From Teratosphaeria epicoccoides (taxonomy: Eukaryota; Ascomycota; Dothideomycetes; Mycosphaerellales; Teratosphaeriaceae): a DNA stretch of 64,000 nt. Within the stretch, counting starts at the first letter, position 1. Every line of letters starts with the position of its first letter. The stretch spans positions 1-64,000 of the forward strand of contig JADDMT010000074.1 of the NCBI GenBank assembly GCA_021401465.1. The letters run 5' to 3'. Under the pieces are notes generated by a model. That model was not told the origin of the DNA. It saw only the letters and a program-made list of their open reading frames with translations, and searched no databases. The translations under genes were made by a program, and so were the position numbers. Positions 10,986 through 20,931 of the stretch are shown here, piece by piece.

Positions 10986-11886
10986 GTTCAATCTCTCCTT
11001 GAGTTGATAATCGCCAATGCCAGCTGCTTGCTGAATACAGGTAGTCCCGTCAGATTGACGACAAGCCGAGAGCACCTTGGCGACCGTCACATCGGGAATT
11101 TCTCCTGGGAGAGCGGGGACAGCCCAGGCTCTAGCGAAGCAGATGGAGTATGTCTAGTTTTGACAAGCTCATCACTTGGTTCTCAGACGCGCAGACTGTG
11201 AGGTTCGGGAGGCGCAATTTGTGCAAGGCTCACTGCGCGGGTCGTGCGCAAGGCGGCGCACATGCCACAAACGGCCCTCGGATTTTCTGGGTGGCTTGCT
11301 GTATGGAAAGCAGTCTACAGAAATGATTGCTCACTGTACCCAGGCTGTCGGCATTCGACCAATCTGACAACATGTTACCTGTTGGCCATTCATTCCAGCC
11401 CATTTCGACACTGTCATCTGTCCACTCATGTCCATTGAGGTGCTGTCAGTGTCGATGCAGCTCGATTTCACCGCTGTGGTGTTCCAAGCAGTCCGACGAT
11501 GGTATTGCTCCACAGGGGAAAGCTTGGCGGGACCTATATCAAGAAGGAAACAAGTACCAGCCTTGCTCCAGCTATCCAGTATGTGTACATCATTCCTTCG
11601 TCGATGAAGAGCATCCAATGGATTCATCAGCAGAGATTTGGTTGAACGGCCATGGACACAAGCCCGGCCTGATCCCCACCCGTGATTATCGCGCAGATGG
11701 CGTGCACTAAGGACTTTGTTGACGGCGACTGGTCACCCCAAAGATTTTCGTTCTGCGCCGCATCAAGCAGTTTGCCTGGCCAGAATCACGAATTGCATCC
11801 CATGGCATCAATACGCCGCAATCTGCCCTGGTTGGTGGGCAATGCCACTGCGATCACTGGTAGTCTGGAAGTTGAGGGAAGACAAG
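10986..11886. other. Intergenic, no gene seen
   Basis: Between F-box relic 1 and the methyltransferase relic. ORFs up to 127 codons exist on both strands, but none has a recognisable motif, a good start or splice logic. It may be older gene debris. Confidence 0.4.
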
Positions 11887-12430
11887 ATGGCTGGCACGCC
11901 AAAGGACGTCGTTAGCGATGCCTACGACAATTTAGCTGAATGGTACGTGGAATGGGTCGGAAGCCACGAATCCCCTCGCGATCTGTGTACCAGGAAGCTT
12001 CTCGACAACCTGCTAGCGGCACCTGGCATTTTGGAGCCAGTGCGCTCATGTGGTCGCAAATGACATCTCGAAGCAGCAGACGGACATGGCAAAAGCTCGC
12101 TGCACGGATGCAAGAATTGTCCCCGGCGATATGACGACACTCTCATTCGATCCTGAGACTTTCCACGGTATGCAGGGCGGAGCCTTGCCTTCCAATCTCG
12201 CGACTTTCGATGAAGAAGATATCAATGGAGAGCTTCTCAGGTACGGCATGTCTTGGCGCAGCTACGGAATGGATGAGAATCACGAGCTCTTGAGTAATAT
12301 TGGTACTCATCTTGCCAAAGTAGAGAAGTCGAGGGCTAGGGCAGGCAACCTGGCTAAAGGTGATCGAGATCGTGATGCTGATCTCATGTGCAGACTCACC
12401 AGCGCCTTCTCGACTGCTTCGCGGCTTTGA
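11887..12430 (+). pseudogene. Relic of a SAM-dependent methyltransferase
   Basis: Starts with an intact N-terminus (ATG at 11887: MAGTPKDVVSDAYDNLAEWY, then ESPRDLCTRKLLDNL), typical of small fungal methyltransferases. At the point where motif I (LGCGxGxP) should follow, about 20 codons are missing and the frame changes near 12035. It resumes with HVVANDISKQQTDMAKARC, IVPGDMTTLSFDPETF. A second gap removes the segment with the catalytic-domain beta-strand 4 and the LxPGG turn, and the text resumes at PSNLATFDEEDINGELL and MSWRSYGMDENHELL. The end runs into the 3' part of F-box relic 2 on the opposite strand. With the SAM-binding loop gone, the protein cannot work. Confidence 0.78.
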
Positions 12431-13288
12431 TAAGCCCCTTCGGTAGGAAGCAATCTGGTCATCATCTGCAAATCCCCATATTGATATCCCAAGCGACGTA
12501 TGCTTAGATATTTTAGCCTTGACATATCTTTCAGCATGCAATCAACCAGATCACACCACAGCTCACCTTCATGAAATGACCACGTTCTCCAAAAAGCAGG
12601 CCTTCAACCGCGACGCCAATGGCTTGGAAGCGTTTAAGGAAAGCGCTGGAATAGTACCGTCCCGCAGCTCAATTGAAGCAATCTTCTTGACTGTGGCACA
12701 CTCGGGGAATTTGATAATGGCATCGTATTCGTTGCGTTGGCCAATGACCTTGATTGACTCACGACTCCTCGCTGGCTTCAGCATGTTGGTTAGATGTAAG
12801 GGCAAAGGCTCGTCTTCGAACAGATCGCCAAGCTGAGGGGAGTTGATGTCGGGTTTACCTGCGCAAAAAAGCGATAGTGCTTTCTGCCGGTAGTGTAGAG
12901 TGAAGTCAGCCGCATTACGGAAATGAAACAAAAAGCGCAAGTCGCCTGCCGCAAAGCTCCCTCGAGCTTTCGAGGACTCTCTCCTTTATGTCGCTGTGCG
13001 AACGCAAATCTTCCGGGCCCATGACGGCGAGACCACGACTAGCAGGATCCGCTTGACATATTTACGGAAGGTTGGCTCTTCGATGGTTCCGAGCAGTGTT
13101 TTGAGCCCGTGCGGCGTAAAGACATGCTGCCGAGTCGCGAATAACGCCTGACCGAAAGTACTATACGAGTCGCGTGCGAGCGACCTACATGTACTCCGGA
13201 GCGCAAGCAGGTCTCGCGGTTGAGTAAATGCTGCAGTCGTTGTTGAAATCTCCTCCGGAGGGTCAGCAAGTGATGCAACGGCTGCCAT
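12307..13288 (-). pseudogene. F-box-like gene 2, frameshifted relic
   Basis: Begins near an ATG at 13288 with an F-box-type start (PPEEISTTTAAFTQPRDLLA, LRSTCRSLARDSYSTFGQAL) and the family block TFRKYVKRILLVVVSP. Coding similarity then passes through three frames: to DLRSHSDIKERVLESSRELC near 12990, to LRFLFHFRNAADFTLHYRQK from about 12940, and to GELWCDLVDCMLKDMSRLKY from about 12575 after VVIS-TGA. The spacing is too tight for introns. The LRR-like C-terminal part ends about 12390 and abuts the methyltransferase relic on the other strand. It is an F-box relic related to genes 1 and 3. Confidence 0.7.
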
Positions 13289-13419
13289 TTTTGCCGTTGT
13301 AGTGGATTATGGACGGGAGCGCGAGATGGCGGTGTGCGATACATGGTCCGAATGTGGCTCTGAAAGGTCTGCTTGAGAAGATCGCTGCAAGTCCCTTATG
13401 TTTGAGACGAACGCCTCTA

Positions 13420-13716
13420 TACCGCTCGTCGCGTCCGCTTATCGAAGAACCTGCAAGGCAGAACGTCGACAAGAACAATTTCCGCAATGCGCCAAGAGAA
13501 ATCCTTTCCTTCGACAATGGGAAGAGCCTCCAGTCAATAGATCGCCATGGCATGTTTCTGGTCCTTACAGAAAGCCTCGGCGAATGCGTCGTGCGATGTG
13601 TAAGCAAGTGGTTTGCATGTCTGTCGGAGCGCAAACAAGTCGCTTGGACTGACGAAAGCGGCAATCATGGTTCGAATTGCCTCAGAGATAGTATTGAGGG
13701 ACCGCGCGGCCGCCAT
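13420..13716 (-). pseudogene. F-box-like gene 3, truncated relic
   Basis: The ATG at 13716 opens MAAARSLNTISEAIRTMIAA, followed by SPSDLFALRQTCKPLAYTSH and DAFAEAFCKDQKHAMAIY. A TGA at 13536-13534 stops it. The same frame continues after the stop with family-like sequence (LEALPIVEGKDF, WRIAEIVLVDVLP) to about 13420. The first 60 residues are collinear with relics 1 and 2 (PSDLxALRxTCKxLAxxSxDAF). No LRR part is recognisable beyond this. Confidence 0.65.
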
Positions 13717-14293
13717 GACGGACAAGGGTGTGATGTTCCTGTCGAATTCGGCGCTCGCAGTGTGTGATATCCGCCGCGACGACGCTGTCAAGCGCTGCCG
13801 TAATGGCTCGTCAAGCGCAAGCTGAAGTAATGCCACTTGCTGTGCTGATGCCGCAGGATTTGCCGATCGAGGTCGAAGCACGTGGCGCATCAGTGGTTGC
13901 GCGACCAGAAGCAGTGTGTGGCGAGGAAATCGTCTACCTAAAGGCTAGTATTTCAGACCTGCAGCCAAAAGCACATGAAGCTTTGACCATACTCAGGCAC
14001 TCGAATCTCCTTGCCGAGTGAATAATGTCAGTGAGGCTCCCGCCGGATGTCACCGACATCTTGAGACTCACATACCATGCTCTACAAGTCCTAGACTGAC
14101 TGCATAAGCAGCGCACAGATGGCGGGGGCACCAACGTGTCATCAATCATTCAATACCATAGCAAAGCTATGGTCCCGCCATTGCCTCACTCCTGTACCTG
14201 GCCCCATGATCGCAAGAGATACATCCCGCCAACGCCATCGCTACGTTTAACAGTCCAGTCGCTGAGTGGCATCTGTGTCTATCAGTGTTTTGA
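13717..14293. other. Intergenic, possible further F-box debris
   Basis: Between F-box relic 3 and TAF11. A minus-strand stretch near 13940-14080 reads leucine/serine-rich for about 40 codons, but I cannot assign it. Nothing else is supported. Confidence 0.35.
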
Positions 14294-15595
14294 TCACTTG
14301 AACAATCTCCTGCCACCCATCTTTGCCGCGGTGCTCTGCGCGCCTTCCAGACTGAGTCCAGTGAAGCCTACCGCACCACCGCCTCGCCGCTTCTTGTAAC
14401 GCCTGAGCGCCTCTCTCAAGTGATCAGGCAGCAACGGACCGCGGTCGCATTCCTTGAAGTCGAGCTCGAGGCCGCCTGCGCCTCCTGGATGCAGTACATC
14501 GTTGGCTGACTTGGAGGATGAGGTGCCTGCATCATTTTGCGTGTCATTCGGTAATGTTGTCGTCTGAGATGTACCCGCGGACGGCGACGTGGGCTCAGCC
14601 TTGATATGCCCATTCGTCTCGACCCCATCCATCTTTCCTCCTTCCTCTGCCGCCTTCTCAATCCCCTTATCCGCACCCTTCCCCTCCCGACTCCTCTTCA
14701 ACCTCTTAGCCACCGGATTCTCACTCCCATCCGCTCTCTTCTCCTCCACCGCTAACCACTCCGCCTGTACTTCCCTCGCCTCCTCAATTAATCTCCCCAG
14801 AAACAACTTCGAATACGCCTGCACAACCGTCACCACATTCTTCGGCACGCTCTGACCCAGCACCTGATTGACCAGCTTGCGAACATCATTGTTCCCGAGC
14901 TTCGATACGTGCCACGTTTCCTTGCGAGACTTCGCTGCTCCGGTAGCAAGTGTTTCGAACAGGAACCTGCGCTCGTTGATCTCGTCGACCTCGGCCGTAC
15001 TCATTTCCCCGCCGGCCCACATGGGAACGCGACCGCCGCGCGCGTCTGTTTCTTCTGGCTCGTCATCCTCTTCGTCATCTGCTTCACCTTCTCCGTCCTG
15101 ACCAGTGGTGCTCCTTGCGCCCGCGGTACCGCCGCGCTTGCCGCCGTCCTCTCCGTTGACCAGACTTACGCTGCCGAAGCGAGTGGTCTGCTTTGCGGGT
15201 CTGCCTCGTGGGCGCTTCTCGCCTCTCTTTCTCTTCCTCGGCATCTCCCCGCCCATTTGGATCCCACCGCTTGGTCCGCTGATGGCGCTTCGGATGTCGT
15301 TGTCATCGCTGAACTCATCGTGTTCTTCACTCCCGTCCGCGCTCGGAGAGTACCGTTGCTGCTGCCTCCGGTAGTGGTTATCAGCGAGCGCATGCTGGGC
15401 TTCGAGCGAGTCGGTAGGCGGGAAAGATGTCTGTCGGAGCGGATGGGCGGAGGACGCGCTGTTCGCTGCCGATGGTTTGCGCGAGGGCGGCTGCGTCTTG
15501 ATGCCGGTGGGGAGCGCGAGTTGCGGGCGCTGCTTCGGAAGAGCTAGAGAGGGGGGAGCGGGCGGCGAGCCACCATAATTAGGTGGTGAAGCCAT
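14294..15595 (-). CDS. TAF11: TFIID subunit TAF11 (histone-fold)
   Basis: Intronless, 433 aa, ATG at 15595. The N-terminal 200 residues are disordered and Pro/Ser/acidic-rich, with an AT-hook-like basic motif (KRPRGRPAK, about residues 127-135). The hTAFII28-type histone fold begins at about 208 (FLFETL) and runs through NNDVRKLVNQVLGQSVPKNV, VTVVQAYSKLFLGRLIEEAR and EVQAEW. The last fold helix (LLPDHLREALRRYKKR, about 383-400) is separated from the rest by a ~100-residue low-complexity insertion. The family dimerises with TAF13 in TFIID and contacts TBP/TFIIA in the nucleus. The long insertion inside the fold is the odd part and should be looped out. Confidence 0.88.
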   Translation of the reverse strand: MASPPNYGGSPPAPPSLALPKQRPQLALPTGIKTQPPSRKPSAANSASSAHPLRQTSFPPTDSLEAQHALADNHYRRQQQRYSPSADGSEEHDEFSDDNDIRSAISGPSGGIQMGGEMPRKRKRGEKRPRGRPAKQTTRFGSVSLVNGEDGGKRGGTAGARSTTGQDGEGEADDEEDDEPEETDARGGRVPMWAGGEMSTAEVDEINERRFLFETLATGAAKSRKETWHVSKLGNNDVRKLVNQVLGQSVPKNVVTVVQAYSKLFLGRLIEEAREVQAEWLAVEEKRADGSENPVAKRLKRSREGKGADKGIEKAAEEGGKMDGVETNGHIKAEPTSPSAGTSQTTTLPNDTQNDAGTSSSKSANDVLHPGGAGGLELDFKECDRGPLLPDHLREALRRYKKRRGGGAVGFTGLSLEGAQSTAAKMGGRRLFK

Positions 15596-15859
15596 GTCGG
15601 TGGATGCGCCGTGGTTGAAGATGTCAAGTTGTAAAGATTCAAGGATGCGACTGCAGTCCGAAGAAGCGGCAGGTGGAGCGATATGCTAAGCATGTGAAAG
15701 TTAGGAGCTTAACCACCTGAATCAACGTTGAGTGAATGCTTATGCTTGGCAGGTTTAGCAACCCGAGAGTTTATATGCATAGTCTTACGATTGATCCCAA
15801 TAGATCCATAATGCCCTGCATGACAACATCCATAGCCCATTCACCTCCACCGCATTAAG
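15596..15859. promoter_or_regulatory. Divergent promoter region between TAF11 and the SRPBCC gene
   Basis: Only 264 bp separate the two opposing ATGs, so both promoters must lie here. No single element can be assigned with confidence. Confidence 0.5.
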
Positions 15860-16558
15860 ATGTCAACAACACCCCGCCCTCTCACCCACAATGACGCCGC
15901 CTTCCACGACCCGAACAACACCGGGCCACGCGAGACGCCGATGATGCGCGACGGCGGCGTCTTCTCCGTCTACAGCTCTACCGCCATCGCCGCACCACCC
16001 AAAGTCGTCTACGACGCCATTCTCGACGTCCAGAAATGGAAGGAGTGGAACACATTCGTAACAGACGTAACCATAACTTCGCACCCACACTCCCATAAAA
16101 AAGATCTCAAAATGACCGAAGGCACATACATGACATTTCACTCTCAAATGACGCCCGAGGAACGTGCGAACAGCAAAGAAGTCTGCAGTCACATTGGACG
16201 ATTGAAAACGAAAGAGGATCATCCGCCACGAGTTACGCGGATAAGGTGGGATTTCCATAACGCGGGCTACATGGCTCCTGGATTTATAATCAAGGCGCAA
16301 AGAGTGAATGAGATTGAGGAAGCGGAGGATGGAACGACGATATACAGGACATGGGAGACGTTTGGTGGCTGGGCGGCCAAGATGATAAAGAAGAAATATG
16401 AGGAGGCGCTGAAGGATAATTTTGCGCGCTGGTCGCAAGATCTGAAGAAGTATTTGGAGGGGCAGCAGCATGGCGCTAGGTCGCTGGATCGTGACGTAGA
16501 GGGAGATGGAGAGAGGGCTGCAGAGAGTGGGAAGGCAGCGCAGGAGTGGACCGTCTGA
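15860..16558 (+). CDS. SRPBCC (START-like) domain protein
   Basis: Intronless, 232 aa. From about residue 35 the sequence follows the SRPBCC/polyketide-cyclase fold: VFSVYSSTAIAAPPKVVYDA, then ILDVQKWKEWNTFV, the strand-helix-strand entry of the fold. A central beta-rich stretch (RVTRIRWDFH, TIYRTWETFGG) and a long C-terminal helix (EALKDNFARWSQDLKKYL) close the cavity. The polar tail is probably disordered. Such proteins bind lipids or other hydrophobic ligands, or act as cyclases in secondary metabolism. No polyketide synthase lies nearby, so a ligand-binding role is as likely; the ligand is unknown. Confidence 0.8.
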   Translation: MSTTPRPLTHNDAAFHDPNNTGPRETPMMRDGGVFSVYSSTAIAAPPKVVYDAILDVQKWKEWNTFVTDVTITSHPHSHKKDLKMTEGTYMTFHSQMTPEERANSKEVCSHIGRLKTKEDHPPRVTRIRWDFHNAGYMAPGFIIKAQRVNEIEEAEDGTTIYRTWETFGGWAAKMIKKKYEEALKDNFARWSQDLKKYLEGQQHGARSLDRDVEGDGERAAESGKAAQEWTV

Positions 16559-17207
16559 GAGGTTGGGTGGGGCTGTATACGCTACGCCAGTCAAGGCCAT
16601 ACGAAGGTCATGTGAAATACAGCGGTCGTGATTCCTTGTGCACAAGCTTTACACAGGTCGACATGACTAGCTGATTAGTCATGTACTGATGACCATTCCG
16701 TGCAGCCTCTGTGGCCCAGCTGTCTCAACAGAAGCCTCCCGCTTACCAACATACGATCGGTTCGTCGAAAAGACCTCTGGAGCGTTCGGTACCGAACGAT
16801 TAGTCTCCGTAATGAGCCTTGGCACTCAAGGCCGTCTGACGCCCACAGGTGTGTTGACGTGTTCGGAGTTTGAATTTGGCAGTGCTTGTCTCTTCCTTCC
16901 TTTCCTCCGTTGCTCTTCTCTAATATCAACAGTTAGCGATCCTCGCCTTTTGCGATCTCGAGTCTTGCTGTCCTTCCTGGAACATCGTACAGGCATCTAC
17001 ACGCACAGATTTGCCACAATCTGAACGGAACTCCAGAGAGTCCTGCATTCGTCCGATACAAGGCGACCTCTGCTCAGAGCACCACGCACTCGCTCCCAAC
17101 TTCCCACAAGGGTCTGCCGCAGCATCTGGTTATTAGAGCGCACACTTCCTAGCATCAGGCCTTGTAAACCGCCGCTCACCCAGGATCGAGCGAACAGAGC
17201 CGAGAGC
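16559..17207. other. Intergenic, promoter of the RING gene
   Basis: Tandem plus-strand genes flank it. No ORF with a domain is seen and no repeat stands out. Confidence 0.5.
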
Positions 17208-18701
17208 ATGGAATCAGAATGGATCCGCTCTCACAGCGAGCAATCTCACCCCCTCCAGGACAACTCCCGCAGACATGCCAGCGATCTCGAATTCCTCGAA
17301 AAGTTTCTTGAGGAGTGTCGCATCCAGCAGTCTCGCATCACCCGGTTCGATCGCATTGCCGAGGCCCTCACAAAGCGTCACCCAGGCGATTCCGATCAAT
17401 CTCGCGCTCTCGCTTGCCCAGACTTGTCCCATCGCGCCCTGATGCGCAGAATACAGGGGCAGGAAGATTGTCTTCTTTGTTACACGCGATTTGATGAAAA
17501 CAAGCACTTGCCGCACTTCTGCACGAACGCTAAGTGCGATAAGCTGATCTGCATGGCCTGCAAGTACGAGATCCTGAAGCGAGACTACAGGTGTGCGTTC
17601 TGCCGATGCGCGATGCCTGGTGCGCAGCGCAGGGCCCCACTTTGGAAGGCGCCGGATGAAGAAGATTCGACCGCCTTAATCGCTGATCTCTTGTCGAGAT
17701 TTGGTTCACAGGAGCGGTTGGACGATCCGTTGGCGCACGTGAGTACCTTCCCGCCGCCCCTCTTGCGACTTCCTGCGGCACTGCGAAGATCGATAGCTGG
17801 GCAGCCGTTGAGGCGTGGTGATCAAGACCCGAGGAGTCAGGATGTTGATGCCAATGATACTGACGTAGATCACGATGAGGACGACGAGCGTGACTTTAGT
17901 GAGGAGAGTGATGCCGAGGATCATATTGACTACAGTGATGTTGACAGTGATGTCGACGGCAGTGACGTTGACTGCGTCGATACTGAAGATGAAGATGGCA
18001 TCAGGGCGGATGACGAGCATTCTTCCAGCAGCGATGCAGAAGTGCCTGTAGCTCAGCCAAAGAGAATGCTCTGGGAGTTGCCAGACGCAGGAGGATGGAA
18101 CACTGCGACCGCTGATACATTATGGGAAGAGGAACTTTCTGGTTCAGAGGAAGTTTCATGTTTGGATGATCAATCGGCCGAGGTGAGTACTCTGCCGTCG
18201 CCGATGGACTGGGCTGTATTTCAGGCGACGATGGCTGATTGCCTATCAGAGCTGCAGGGTTTCTACAGAAAGCGGGAGGATCCTGATGTTGATGCGGGTG
18301 CTGTTGTCGCGATTGACGACGGGCGCAAACTTTCTGGGGAGAGTGATGCCGAAAACTGTCTTGAGTGCAGTGATGTGGACCGACGTGATCTGAATTACAG
18401 CGGTGTCCAATGTGAAGATGAAGACGCGGGCGATGACGATCGTGACTCCAGCAATAATGTAGACGATTTTGACGGCGGTCAAGCCTCACCGGAACCGGAC
18501 TTAGAATCGCCAGAGGAGGAAGCAAGATCTAGAATCAATCGTGGCGAATACAGTCGCCTACCCTCATCCGAAGACCAATCATTTGCACCTGATCCAGGAA
18601 CCATCACACATCGTTCAATCCAAGCAATCGCAGAGTTCTCGCACGAAGCACCAGAAGACTGCCTATCCAGAGTCTTGAGGCAAGGTCTTCTGCGTTTCTG
18701 A
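17208..18701 (+). CDS. C4C4 RING-finger protein with acidic Ser-Asp repeats
   Basis: Intronless, 497 aa. Eight cysteines at about 88, 91, 105, 110, 115, 118, 129 and 132 give C-x2-C-x13-C-x4-C-x4-C-x2-C-x10-C-x2-C, a RING with cysteines at all ligand positions, close to the C4C4 type of CNOT4. A ubiquitin-ligase role is thus plausible but inferred. The remaining two thirds are highly acidic. Two related blocks, near residues 225-275 and 365-410, share the order ESDAE, YSDVD/CSDVD, then EDED, which indicates an internal duplication with divergence. The two SxLPSPM/STFPPP-like linkers before them support this. No membrane segment is seen. It could interact with basic partners such as histones. 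No close family was recognised. Confidence 0.72.
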   Translation: MESEWIRSHSEQSHPLQDNSRRHASDLEFLEKFLEECRIQQSRITRFDRIAEALTKRHPGDSDQSRALACPDLSHRALMRRIQGQEDCLLCYTRFDENKHLPHFCTNAKCDKLICMACKYEILKRDYRCAFCRCAMPGAQRRAPLWKAPDEEDSTALIADLLSRFGSQERLDDPLAHVSTFPPPLLRLPAALRRSIAGQPLRRGDQDPRSQDVDANDTDVDHDEDDERDFSEESDAEDHIDYSDVDSDVDGSDVDCVDTEDEDGIRADDEHSSSSDAEVPVAQPKRMLWELPDAGGWNTATADTLWEEELSGSEEVSCLDDQSAEVSTLPSPMDWAVFQATMADCLSELQGFYRKREDPDVDAGAVVAIDDGRKLSGESDAENCLECSDVDRRDLNYSGVQCEDEDAGDDDRDSSNNVDDFDGGQASPEPDLESPEEEARSRINRGEYSRLPSSEDQSFAPDPGTITHRSIQAIAEFSHEAPEDCLSRVLRQGLLRF

Positions 18702-19104
18702 TCAGTGGACCGAGCGGTCCACAACGAATGTCAGAGATCGCAAAACACATCAAGCGAGCCACAGTCGAGCCGGAGTGCAGAGGTCTTGATGACTTTGGCG
18801 GCGTCTGGGAGGAGGCGAAAGAATCAGGACTCATTCTGGAAGATCAGGCAGGATCCTGGGCGTTTGCTGGCTGTTGTCGGGGCTAGTGTGACTAGTAGAA
18901 GCTTGTTTGTTGAGCAATGGTGGGTCGTGAGCGTTGCATGGTCGCGGATAATTGTCTTGTATACTGCTTCGAATCGCGATACGCTGTCATTTCCAGTGTA
19001 ATCACCGTATGTTAAACTCCTGTTTGGGGAACCCGAGTCCATGCTCGACTTCCTGCATCTCATCCGTGATGAACGCCGAAACTATGCTCGGAAAAGTGTA
19101 GTTC
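18702..19104. other. Intergenic, no gene seen
   Basis: 3' flank of the RING gene and 3' flank of the HET relic (convergent). No supportable feature. Confidence 0.45.
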
Positions 19105-20475
19105 TTACTCTTCTCCGTCCGGTCGTAGGATCATCATGGTATGCAGATACAAGCTGACAAGAAAATCTCCTGCTGCGATTGTAGGAGGTGCCAGTGCTGC
19201 ATCTGAGCCTGTTTCGAATAGGGAGCGTGCCCACAGGAGCGCCCCGATGCCCTCAGAGAGACAGCAGTAGGTAGCTTTCGCGCACCCCATCCGCCAGGGC
19301 GCGGAAGGATCACACCGTACAAATTCGACTGTGCACTGATCCTCGATGAGTCCCAGCAATCTACGGATTTTGTACTCCATGCGGGTCATTTGGAACTGCA
19401 CGGCCAAGACGACGCCGAGCGATTCGTTTTGATCATCCCTTAATCGATCGAATCCATCAAGTCGCCCAAATAAGCGCCCAAGCAAGGGAGGTTTAACATC
19501 GCTTATGGATAGCATGGACTAATAATCGTCCCTCCAGCGTTCTTTCAGCGGTCCGTTTTCGGTGGCGGCCACGAAGTAGGGACAGCTGTCGTGCTCGAAG
19601 ATATTTTTGAGCGACCCGGGCACGCGTGTGTCAATAAGGCCTGGTCTGCTTCAAGCCTGCGCCATTGCTGCGTGATTCAGTCGGAGACAGCAAACCAAGC
19701 AATTGAAGAACCGTTCCAGCTTGCCCGCCTGTACCGATTGTGTTGTCTGAGTGCTTTTCGCCCGCATCGCTTGATCACTCGCAACTCCAAGGCTATACCA
19801 CTCCAATGCAACGCAGAACCTGACTCTCCGAGCCATGCATCGACCGCTTTTGCGAATCTAAAGGTATCACCCATCATCTTGATCTGGGGGACTTTCCCGA
19901 CATCGCACATTTGATCAATGCACAGTGCATCGACCCACAGAGCTCGTTTCTTGAAGAGTTGGCGGCAAAGCATTATATAGTCTGTCCATGATTTGCACTG
20001 CATGTGATCCGTCAAGGAGAATCGATCTGCCCTCCTGACTGGCGCCCCAGGTACAGGACAACGCCTCGTAGACTGGCATTGACGTATCAACAAGAGACCC
20101 CAGGCGGAGTGTGCCTCTGAGAGGCTCGAAGGATTTGCCGCGCAAGAGGTCTTCGATCCAAGTCTCGCGTGCTGCGCCGCCGATACCCGACATTTGCGTA
20201 TAGCGACGAAGCGGCGTTCGCGCTACTTTTTGCAGACGACGAAATTGCCACCAGTGTCGCTGCAGCCGCACGATGCTCGTCACGACAGTGGCGTAAGTCG
20301 GAGTATCAAGCTGAACATGTTGGCAGCATAACAGAAGAATATTTCCAAATCGTCGACAGCCATTCGCGTCTCCATATTCGTACAGATCCATATCAGGTCC
20401 TGTCCAGGGTATGTAATAAGTATTCATCGCACCCGCAGACCCGCGACCGAACAGTGTTCTGGAGTCGGCATACAT
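19105..20475 (-). pseudogene. HET-domain (heterokaryon incompatibility) gene relic
   Basis: From the ATG at 20475 an N-terminal part leads to the HET start VYEALSCTWGASQEGRSILL and LYNALPPTLQE. At about 19955 the frame changes by one base: the next HET block, ALWVDALCIDQMCDVGKVPQ, then MMGDTFRFAKAVDAWLGESG, is in another frame with no room for an intron. These are the classic blocks Y-E-A-L-S-W-G, L-W-D-A-L-C-I-Q and WLG. A stop follows at 19677. A third open stretch (19515-19105) contains YKIRRLLGLIED, resembling the later DxxYxLLGL block, in line with a C-terminal remnant. HET proteins trigger incompatibility death after fusion of unlike hyphae; this copy is broken. Confidence 0.7.
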
Positions 20476-20931
20476 ATAGCCTCAGCCGCATTAGCCCACA
20501 TAGCCATCCGAGGATCTTTAGGCTGCGAGTACCAAGGCTTGAGTACGTCTTCTGTTCAGTGTTTAGTACTGAGACCAGGCAAGTTGGTATGTGCTTAGCA
20601 GGCGCTGAGCCACATTGCTCAGGAGATCAAAAGGCGACAGAAGCGAAAGCATCGGGTCCTGGGTGGACGTATCGAGAGTGCCTAGAGAGTTCCGATAAGC
20701 GAGCCAGTGGTCAAAGAGATATCTCATCAATGTCTCTGTTCTGGAGCCAACTATGCAGTCGTCTTCGCCTTGGATGCAAACGAGAAAGGGCTACATGAGA
20801 CTGCATTGATACGGAAGCTCATCTCGTGTCGAGCTGATTGAGGAGACTACACAGCGACGCATGTTCTGCACCGCGCTCTGAATCCACGCTATCGAACGCC
20901 TCTCGAACCACCTGTACCGTGCCAAACCCAT
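20476..20931. other. Intergenic, no gene seen
   Basis: 5' flank of the HET relic and 3' flank of the uL4 gene. Plus-strand ORFs here are antisense to the relic. Confidence 0.45.

Noticed and set aside
14909..15547. 212-codon plus-strand ORF
   Set aside because: Antisense shadow of TAF11.
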